Notes under the pieces: model-generated | What the model was told of the DNA's origin: nothing | The model's input: only the letters and a program-made list of their open reading frames with translations | Database searches by the model: none | Source of the DNA: Deltaproteobacteria bacterium | GTDB taxonomy: Bacteria; Desulfobacterota; Binatia; UBA9968 | Assembly: GCA_016183075.1 (NCBI GenBank) | Contig: JACPFH010000594.1 | Coordinates: 1-6,079, forward strand | DNA: 6,079 nucleotides | Reading direction: 5' to 3' | Translations under genes and position numbers: made by a program | In this document: positions 1 to 4,796 of the stretch, one piece after another | Layout of the letters: every line of letters begins with the position of its first letter | Position numbering within the stretch: position 1 is the stretch's first letter

Positions 1-1288
1 GGCGCCGGGCACAGGAAAGACCCTGCTTGCCCGCGCAGTCGCCGGCGAGGCGGGGGTTCCCTTCTTCAGCCTCTCCGGTTCTGACTTCGTCGAGATGTTT
101 GTCGGAGTCGGGGCGGCTCGGGTGAGGGATCTCTTTACCCAGGCGGTACAGCATGCGCCCAGCATCATATTCATCGACGAGCTGGACGCGTTGGGAAAGG
201 CAAGAGGGACGAGCATGCTTTCAAGCAACGATGAGCGTGAACAGACCCTGAATCAACTTTTGTCGGAAATGGATGGGTTCAATCCGAACCAAGGGGTTAT
301 CATCATGGCTGCCACCAACCGGCCGGAGATCCTGGATCCTGCGCTGTTACGTCCCGGCAGATTTGATCGGCAGATCCTGGTGGATCGTCCCGACATCAAG
401 GGACGCACAGAGATCCTCCAACTGCACGCGAAGAAGGTGAAGCTCTCGCCTGATCTCGATCTCGGTGTAGTGGCGGCCAAGACACCCGGCTTTGTTGGCG
501 CCGACCTGGCTAACATCGTCAATGAGGCTGCCTTGCTGGCGGCGCGCCAGGGCAAGGACTCCGTGGAAATGGCCGACTTCGACGAGGCGATCGAACGAGT
601 AGTCGCGGGACTGCAAAAAAAGAGCCACGTCATGAACCCCAAGGAAAAGAGAACCGTCGCCTATCACGAGTCCGGCCATGCTCTAGCGGCGGAGCTCGTG
701 CCTGGCGCTGACCCCGTTTCCAAGATCTCTATTATTCCGAGGGGGATGGCTGCCCTGGGTTACACACAACAATTGCCAACGGAGGACCGCTATCTCATGA
801 CTCGTTCTGAACTGCGCGCGCGAATCCACGTCCTTTTGGGGGGGAGGGTCGCGGAGGAGATTGTCTTCGGCGATATCTCTACCGGCGCTCAGAACGATCT
901 CCAGCGAGCCACCGAGATCGCCAGGACGATGGTTACACAATTCGGTATGAGTGAGAAGCTGGGCTTAGTATCTCTCGAGGGGCCCCGGACTCCTCTATTC
1001 TTGCCTGTGCCGACTCACAGCCCTAAGGAGTATAGCGAGGAAACCGCCCGGGTCATTGACGAGGAGGTTAAGAAAATACTGTCAGAAGCCCATGTCAAAG
1101 TTCGAGACATCCTAGCCTCTCGCCGCTCGGCGCTGGAGGAGTTGGCGAAGCTGCTTCTGGAAAAGGAAGTTGTTGACAGGCCCGAACTGCAAGCTATTCT
1201 AAAAGTGAGGAGCATTGACAGCATCAAGGAGAAAAAGGGATCTGTAGAAACGCATGGGACCGAGAACTTTGAGGGGAAAAGGGAGTAG
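1..1288 (+). CDS. ftsH: ATP-dependent zinc metalloprotease FtsH (5' end missing)
   Basis: Membrane-anchored AAA+ protease that unfolds and degrades unneeded or damaged membrane and cytosolic proteins. The frame is open from base 2, so 428 residues are visible. The ATG at 95 is internal and not the true start. The first visible residues, APGTGKT, are the Walker A motif. The pore loop MFVG is at 32-35, Walker B IIFIDELD at 55-62, and the second region of homology ends in LLRPGRFDR, with arginine fingers near 117 and 120. The zinc site HESGH is at 222-226, with the third ligand probably Asp299 in GAQNDLQ. The tail is a helical, charged C-terminus that ends with TAG. Compared with usual FtsH proteins of about 600-650 residues, the missing part is the N-terminal membrane and periplasmic domain. 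All visible catalytic motifs are intact. The gene is followed by 289 non-coding bases, so it is probably not in an operon with the next gene. Confidence 0.97.
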   Translation, partial: APGTGKTLLARAVAGEAGVPFFSLSGSDFVEMFVGVGAARVRDLFTQAVQHAPSIIFIDELDALGKARGTSMLSSNDEREQTLNQLLSEMDGFNPNQGVIIMAATNRPEILDPALLRPGRFDRQILVDRPDIKGRTEILQLHAKKVKLSPDLDLGVVAAKTPGFVGADLANIVNEAALLAARQGKDSVEMADFDEAIERVVAGLQKKSHVMNPKEKRTVAYHESGHALAAELVPGADPVSKISIIPRGMAALGYTQQLPTEDRYLMTRSELRARIHVLLGGRVAEEIVFGDISTGAQNDLQRATEIARTMVTQFGMSEKLGLVSLEGPRTPLFLPVPTHSPKEYSEETARVIDEEVKKILSEAHVKVRDILASRRSALEELAKLLLEKEVVDRPELQAILKVRSIDSIKEKKGSVETHGTENFEGKRE

Positions 1289-1404
1289 AGCGGGAAATAG
1301 TCGAGGAAAGAAAGTGCGTTAAATCTCGGATGACTCCCACGGGCTCTTCTTCATATCTATCTGTACAGTGCTCGGACCGGAACCGGAGTGCATACGGCAT
1401 GGAC

Positions 1405-1431
1405 TTAGGCATTGGAGCCAATCCCGCCTAG
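1405..1431. other. Imperfect hairpin between ftsH and the Crp-type gene
   Basis: TAGGC (1406-1410) pairs with GCCTA (1426-1430), and ATTG (1411-1414) pairs with CAAT (1419-1422) around a GAGC loop. Three unpaired C lie on the 3' side, and a T-G wobble can extend the base. Neither strand has a T run after it, so it is not a standard intrinsic terminator. It could be a T-less terminator for ftsH, a protein-binding site or chance. The rest of 1289-1577 holds a small palindrome CTGTACAG (1361-1368) and a run of eight G (1522-1529). I found no clear -35/-10 promoter there. Confidence 0.35.
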
Positions 1432-1484
1432 ACACACCGCAGAGAAAATTGTAGCCTATTACAGGAGTGCATCAACCGCAGAGG

Positions 1485-1501
1485 TTTGTCGTCTTAACAA
1501 A
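1485..1501 (+). promoter_or_regulatory. Possible dyad operator upstream of the Crp-type gene
   Basis: TTTGT (1485-1489) and ACAAA (1497-1501) form a perfect 5-base inverted repeat with a 7-base spacer, ending 76 bases before the regulator's ATG. Crp/Fnr proteins bind dyads of similar size (TGTGA-N6-TCACA, TTGAT-N4-ATCAA) and often control their own genes. The half-sites here match neither consensus, so the assignment is only a suggestion. Confidence 0.2.
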
Positions 1502-1549
1502 GAATGACCGACCGAGCCCCAGGGGGGGGAGTCGACTGTTGTTGTAATC

Positions 1550-1576
1550 ATCGTGGGAATCGAAAGGAGACACGAT
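1550..1576 (+). promoter_or_regulatory. Ribosome binding site of the Crp-type gene within a hairpin loop
   Basis: AAGGAG (1564-1569) lies 8 bases before the ATG at 1578 and decides this start. ATCGTG (1550-1555) and CACGAT (1571-1576) can pair as a 6-base stem, which places the Shine-Dalgarno in the 15-base loop with the start codon just after the stem. The same dyad could instead be a DNA operator. The binding site is clear; the hairpin is inferred. Confidence 0.6.
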
Positions 1577-1577
1577 C

Positions 1578-2258
1578 ATGATTCAACAGGCTCCTCAAGC
1601 AAACCAGTTCAAACAGCGATTGCGTGATTCGTTGCGGCGCGAGACCCTGAATTCTCGCCCCGTCAAGATTGCAAGACACGCCAACGTCTATACTTGTGGT
1701 GATCGAGGCGAGATGGTCTACTTCATCGAGAGCGGACAGATCAAACTTCTCATGCTCTCGTCCGAAGGAAGAGAGTGCATCCTTGCCATTCACAGCGCGG
1801 GAGATATTTTCGGCGAGCTGTGCCTGTCCGGGGTGGGCGCGCGCCTTGAAACGGCGACGGCGATGACACAAACGATGTTAAAGCAAATACCTTGCTCTCA
1901 ATTCTTGGGGCGTCTAAGTCGCGACTCGCTGTTCGAGGGCTTCGTGCGCTATCTGGCAGTGCGCATCGCCGACCAACAGCAGGTCATCGCCAATCTGGTG
2001 ACGGTGGATAGCGAACAGCGGCTGGGCCAGACGTTGTTACAACTGGCACGCACAATGGGCAAGAAAGATCCGCGCAGCATTCGCATCGAACTGAAGATTT
2101 CCCATGAAGAATTGTCCGAGATGGTGGGAACGACGCGGCCTCGGATCAGTCTGTTTATGCAGCGATTTCATAACCTTGGGCTGATCGAGACGACTAGAGA
2201 TCGCTTTCTCATCATCAAAGAAAAGAAACTTACCGATTACCTAACTCAGATCGCCTAA
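1578..2258 (+). CDS. Crp/Fnr-family transcriptional regulator
   Basis: DNA-binding regulator of 226 residues, close to the usual Crp/Fnr length. Residues about 30-108 form the cyclic-nucleotide-binding-type beta barrel, with the typical VYFIESGQIKLL and GDIFGEL segments. A long dimer helix follows (about 112-157), then a winged helix-turn-helix at about 174-212. Its recognition helix begins TTRPRIS (185-191), which would contact the operator through Arg187 and Arg189. The barrel has GARLETATA where cAMP-binding CRP has an Arg-Ser pair in ERSAWV, so cAMP binding looks unlikely. The four cysteines (40, 67, 82, 106) are not arranged like the N-terminal iron-sulfur cluster of FNR. The effector is therefore unknown. 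A good ribosome site supports the ATG. The phosphohexomutase gene begins 41 bases downstream on the same strand, so the two may be co-transcribed. Sample lines here are much lower in GC than those of that neighbour. Confidence 0.93.
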   Translation: MIQQAPQANQFKQRLRDSLRRETLNSRPVKIARHANVYTCGDRGEMVYFIESGQIKLLMLSSEGRECILAIHSAGDIFGELCLSGVGARLETATAMTQTMLKQIPCSQFLGRLSRDSLFEGFVRYLAVRIADQQQVIANLVTVDSEQRLGQTLLQLARTMGKKDPRSIRIELKISHEELSEMVGTTRPRISLFMQRFHNLGLIETTRDRFLIIKEKKLTDYLTQIA

Positions 2259-2266
2259 ATCGCGAC

Positions 2267-2299
2267 CGGGATCAACGCTGGCGTGAAGGCGAGATCCCG
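2267..2299 (+). promoter_or_regulatory. Hairpin abutting the TTG start of the phosphohexomutase gene
   Basis: CGGGATC (2267-2273) and GATCCCG (2293-2299) are perfect 7-base complements. The 3' arm ends at the base before the TTG start at 2300. The 19-base loop carries the only Shine-Dalgarno-like sequence (GAAGG, 2286-2290) and a small inner inverted repeat, ACGC/GCGT (2275-2278 and 2281-2284). In mRNA this would fold over the initiation region and could limit or control translation. The pairing is seen; the role is inferred. Confidence 0.4.
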
Positions 2300-3979
2300 T
2301 TGGCCTTTGGCACCAGCGGATTGCGCGGCCTGGTCAAAGACATCACCGACCTCGAGGCCTACATCAATGTCAAAGCTGCGCTCCGGTATTTGTTGAGCAT
2401 TGGTGATATTCGTGCAAGCAGCGGAGTGGTCATCGCCGGCGACCTCCGGCCGAGCACTGACCGCATCATGCGCGCCTGCGCCCAAGCGATTGTCGACTCG
2501 GGCTGCCAGGTGGAGAACGCGGGCAAGATCCCTACGCCCGCATTGATCTCTCACGCCATCTCCACCGGACGCGCCGGCGTGATGGTGAGCGGCAGCCATA
2601 TTCCATTCGATCGTAACGGCATCAAGCTCAACAAGAGCGTCGGCGAGGTCCTGAAGCTGGACGAGCCAGGCATCACGCGCGAGGTCGAGCGCGTGCGCTT
2701 CGAGGAGTACAGCCGGACCGCGACCGGATCGGCCTTCGACGCCTCTGGAATGCTCAAGCGATCGCCAGATCTACCGCCGCTCGATCGCGCCGCCGAAGAA
2801 GCCTACGTCCGCCGCTACCTGCAGAGCTTCCCCTGCGGCGGCCTTTCTGGCCAGCGCGTCCTTGTGTATCAGCATTCGGCGGTGGGCCGCGACATCTTGC
2901 CGCGCATCCTGCGCGAGCTGGGCGCCGAGGTGGTCACCGCTGGGCGCAGCGAGACGTTCGTTTCCATCGACACGGAGAACATCACCGACGAGCAGCTGGA
3001 TCGTCTGGAGGATCTCGCCATCACTGCCGAAGCGGGCGGCCGGCCGCTTCATGCAATCGTGTCCACCGATGGCGACTCCGATCGGCCGTTGATGACCGCA
3101 GTGCTGCCCGCCGCCACGGCCCACCCGGGCGGCCGACGCGTGCGTTTCTTGCCCGGCGACCTACTCGGCATCGTAGTCGCGGAGTACCTGCGCGCGGATG
3201 GCGCCGCGGTGCCCATTAGCGCCAACGATGCTGTCGAGCGACGTATGGGCGAGCGCGGGGTTTATCTCCAGAAGACCAAGATCGGATCGCCCTATGTTAT
3301 CTTTGCCCTCGACGAGTTGCGCCGCGCCGGAACACACGCACGGATCGTCGGCTGGGAGGCCAACGGCGGCTTTTTAACCGGCAGCGATATGGCTTTCGCC
3401 GCGGAGACGATGGTTGCGTTGCCGACGCGCGATTCGACGTTGCCCATCGTGGCTAACTTGTTCGCTGCGGTCGAGCGGCGCATGGGCTTGGCCGCACTGT
3501 GGAGTCGGCTGCCTGCACGCTTCGGCCGCGCCGGCTTGATCGACAACGTACCGGTCGTGGTTAGCCAGGCCATCCTGGCTCGCCTGATTCCACCCGGCGA
3601 CACGATCGAGGTGGAACTCGATGGCGTGGGGCGCGTAATCGATCGCAGTCGTCCGGACGCGATGCCCACGCCGCTCGCGGAACTGGCGACCGCAGACTGG
3701 CAGCGGCGTAAAGCGACGTTAACGCGTTTCTTCACGCCCGCGCTCGGATTCGGCGACATCGTGCGGATCAATGTGCTTGACGGCGTGCGCGTCTATTTCC
3801 ACAATGGCGACGTCGCGCACGTCCGGCCTTCGGGCAACGCGCCTCAGATGCGTATCTATGCCAATAGCGATTCGCAAGCGCGCGCAGATCAAATCGTGGA
3901 GCTTGGGGTGCGCGAACCTGATGGGATCTTGCGCCACCTGGAACGAGCGTTCACGCAAGGTACGATCGTGACCTTGTGA
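2300..3979 (+). CDS. Phosphohexomutase, phosphomannomutase/phosphoglucomutase type
   Basis: Alpha-D-phosphohexomutase superfamily enzyme that would interconvert hexose 6-phosphate and 1-phosphate, giving precursors for nucleotide sugars and polysaccharides in the cytosol. It has 559 residues, longer than the common 450-480. Motifs appear in family order. The N-terminal FGTSGLRG is at 3-10. The active-site loop SGSHIP is at 97-102, with Ser99 the expected phosphoserine. The metal loop DGDSDR is at 257-262, the sugar loop EANGG at 353-357 and the phosphate loop RPSGNAP at 509-515. These differ from the textbook TASHNP, GExSGH and RxSGTEP, but resemble a subgroup I recall as rhizobial NoeK-like phosphomannomutases. 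The substrate cannot be fixed from sequence. The start is TTG at 2300: the frame is open back to 2198 but has no ATG, GTG or other TTG, and FGTSGLRG begins at residue 3. The gene is GC-richer than the preceding regulator gene (hand-counted lines at 65-75% against 43-50%). Confidence 0.9.
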   Translation: MAFGTSGLRGLVKDITDLEAYINVKAALRYLLSIGDIRASSGVVIAGDLRPSTDRIMRACAQAIVDSGCQVENAGKIPTPALISHAISTGRAGVMVSGSHIPFDRNGIKLNKSVGEVLKLDEPGITREVERVRFEEYSRTATGSAFDASGMLKRSPDLPPLDRAAEEAYVRRYLQSFPCGGLSGQRVLVYQHSAVGRDILPRILRELGAEVVTAGRSETFVSIDTENITDEQLDRLEDLAITAEAGGRPLHAIVSTDGDSDRPLMTAVLPAATAHPGGRRVRFLPGDLLGIVVAEYLRADGAAVPISANDAVERRMGERGVYLQKTKIGSPYVIFALDELRRAGTHARIVGWEANGGFLTGSDMAFAAETMVALPTRDSTLPIVANLFAAVERRMGLAALWSRLPARFGRAGLIDNVPVVVSQAILARLIPPGDTIEVELDGVGRVIDRSRPDAMPTPLAELATADWQRRKATLTRFFTPALGFGDIVRINVLDGVRVYFHNGDVAHVRPSGNAPQMRIYANSDSQARADQIVELGVREPDGILRHLERAFTQGTIVTL

Positions 3980-4000
3980 GAGAGAATCTGGGTGTCTCAC
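3976..4000 (+). terminator. Weak inverted repeat at the end of the phosphohexomutase gene
   Basis: GTGAGA (3976-3981), which overlaps the TGA stop, pairs with TCTCAC (3995-4000) across a 13-base loop. No T run follows, so termination is only a possibility. Confidence 0.2.
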
Positions 4001-4136
4001 CGCAACTGTTAGCATGCGCCCGAGATCCCGCAATTTCCGTCACCGGCCCAAATCCATAGACTTTTCATACGTCTCGGTAAGTTCCCTGGAGCGGCTGCCC
4101 GGGGGTATGGGCCGCGCGATAATTCTTTTCAAAATC

Positions 4137-4150
4137 GTCTAATATTAGAC
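4137..4150. promoter_or_regulatory. Perfect 14-base palindrome, possible operator
   Basis: GTCTAATATTAGAC is its own reverse complement. It lies in an AT-rich patch inside GC-rich surroundings, 27 bases before the possible leader ORF. It contains TAATAT, which could serve as a -10 element, but no acceptable -35 is seen at the right distance. A repressor site overlapping a promoter is the simplest reading. The rest of 3980-4136 shows nothing I can name. Confidence 0.35.
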
Positions 4151-4176
4151 AGAAAATCTTCCCGAGTTGGAATAGC

Positions 4177-4233
4177 ATGAAAATGTGGCCCGGAGTCGAG
4201 CCGGGGCGTTGGCCCGCTCGACTGGAGCTGTAA
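4177..4233 (+). CDS. Possible 18-residue leader peptide
   Basis: An ATG at 4177 opens the short ORF MKMWPGVEPGRWPARLEL, which ends with TAA at 4231-4233, 58 bases before the small protein gene. Its start lies in the first copy of the 13-base repeat. The ribosome site is weak (GGA 5 bases before the ATG). It has two Trp, three Pro and two Arg codons, and both hairpins at 4189-4222 fall inside it. That layout resembles an attenuator leader, but no T-run terminator follows and the downstream gene has no known link to an amino acid. It may equally be chance. Confidence 0.25.
   Translation: MKMWPGVEPGRWPARLEL
4189..4222 (+). other. Two mutually exclusive hairpins in the leader
   Basis: CCCGG (4189-4193) pairs with CCGGG (4201-4205). 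Alternatively GTCGAG (4195-4200) pairs with CTCGAC (4217-4222), extended inward by a C-G pair and, after a bulge, by GGG/CCC. The two folds share bases 4195-4205 and cannot both form. No T run follows either. They may be regulatory, or a result of locally GC-rich sequence. Confidence 0.35.
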
Positions 4234-4291
4234 GCAGGCTAGGTAAGGAGCTTGCAATCGTTCCTGTTATTTAAGTGAAAGGACAAATAGC

Positions 4292-4498
4292 ATGAAAACA
4301 GGCCGTAATGGCAACAGGATCGATACCACCCTGGGGGAGCTTGTAGCGACCATCAGCGAGGTGGCCTATGAATATTCCCATGACACGAAAGAGGCCTACA
4401 ACCTCGCCCGTCTGGTTTTGGTCGATATTCTGAAAAAGGCGTCCCCCCGAAGTAAAAGTGTTGATCGGCACTTTTCCGGAAGTAAGCACCTGCATTAG
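4292..4498 (+). CDS. Small conserved-looking protein of unknown function
   Basis: A 68-residue protein with no function I can assign. It has a strong ribosome site, AAAGGA (4278-4283), 8 bases before the ATG. Residues about 12-50 look like two amphipathic helices: TLGELVATISEVAYEY, then a short turn at SHDTKE, then AYNLARLVLVDILKKA. A basic, serine-rich tail follows with no predicted fold. There is no signal peptide, membrane span or cysteine, so it is probably cytosolic. The helical part reminds me of small hypothetical proteins seen in environmental bacteria, possibly helix-bundle dimers or protein-binding adaptors; this is recollection only. It is the only plausible gene downstream of the structured leader, and the radical SAM remnant begins about 60 bases after its TAG. 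The opposite-strand reading of the same bases lacks a ribosome site and is a shadow. Confidence 0.7.
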   Translation: MKTGRNGNRIDTTLGELVATISEVAYEYSHDTKEAYNLARLVLVDILKKASPRSKSVDRHFSGSKHLH

Positions 4499-4556
4499 TA
4501 CGTTTCAATCCGGCTTTTTCCTCATGACGGGCTCCGGCGCAATAGTCGCCTTAAAA

Positions 4557-4732
4557 ATGCCATTTACAAAACTCGCATCGTCCTGATCAAACCCTCCAAA
4601 TACGACGACGACGGTTATGTGATTCGCTTTTGGAAAGGCGTCCTCCCGAGCAACACGCTCAATGTCCTGCACGGTTTGACCGAAGAGGTGAAAAGGGGGT
4701 GTCCTTTCGCGTGCTCCTTTTCGTTTCGCTAG
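4557..4732 (+). pseudogene. Remnant of a B12-binding-type radical SAM protein gene
   Basis: The frame starting at 4562 reads IYKTRIVLIKPSKYDDDG, then VIRFWKGVLPSN and TLNVLHGLTEEV. I recognise this as the N-terminus of a class of B12-binding radical SAM proteins (usually several hundred residues). Directly after it comes KRGCPFACSF, which looks like the start of the CxxxCxxC cluster motif that normally lies a few hundred residues further on. The last cysteine is replaced by serine, and a TAG at 4730-4732 ends the frame. The frame has no ATG, GTG or TTG before the conserved part. An ATG at 4557 would restore a sensible N-terminus if one base were missing after it, and there is no ribosome site. 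I read this as a gene broken by a 5' frameshift, a large in-frame deletion and decay. The family is inferred from memory of the motifs. Confidence 0.7.
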
Positions 4733-4796
4733 AACCGCTTAAAACTGTTCGCCTCCGGGTCGGCTCATGGAGACCCTTCTACCTCAGAGCACGCGA
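4707..4796. repeat. 10-base inverted repeat across the convergent junction
   Basis: TCGCGTGCTC (4707-4716) and GAGCACGCGA (4787-4796) are perfect complements 70 bases apart. They span the end of the radical SAM remnant and the last codons of the minus-strand dehydrogenase. Between them is a weak stem, GGGTC (4757-4761) with GACCC (4772-4776), without a good T run for either strand. The role is unknown and chance is possible. Confidence 0.25.

Larger units (their letters stand above)
4171..4298 (+). repeat. 13-base direct repeat around two start codons
   Basis: AATAGCATGAAAA occurs exactly at 4171-4183 and again at 4286-4298, 115 bases apart. Each copy includes an ATG followed by AAA. The second is the start of the small protein gene at 4292, and the first opens an 18-codon ORF. 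GGA precedes both, 5 bases upstream of the first ATG and 8 upstream of the second. This looks like a duplicated translation-initiation region. Confidence 0.6.

Noticed and set aside
838..844. G run inside ftsH as a possible slippage site
   Set aside because: It encodes the conserved LLGGR segment and the frame is intact across it.
95..1288. FtsH starting at the ATG at 95
   Set aside because: The frame is open to the window edge and the Walker A motif lies upstream of this ATG, so it is internal.
2304..2322. Sigma-54-like TGGCAC...TTGC
   Set aside because: The spacer is 7 instead of 5 bases and it lies inside the phosphohexomutase coding sequence.
3292..3771. 159-codon reading frame on the minus strand
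   Set aside because: It is opposite the phosphohexomutase gene in GC-rich sequence, has low-complexity Ser/Arg-rich content and shows no recognisable motif.
4496..4498. TAG read-through (pyrrolysine-like) joining the small protein to the radical SAM remnant in the same frame
   Set aside because: The frames coincide, but only about 20 stop-free codons lie between them, which is likely by chance; the remnant is also broken downstream and nothing supports amber decoding.
4501..4513. GTTTCAATCC-like sequence resembling a CRISPR repeat
   Set aside because: It occurs once, with no second copy or spacer pattern nearby.
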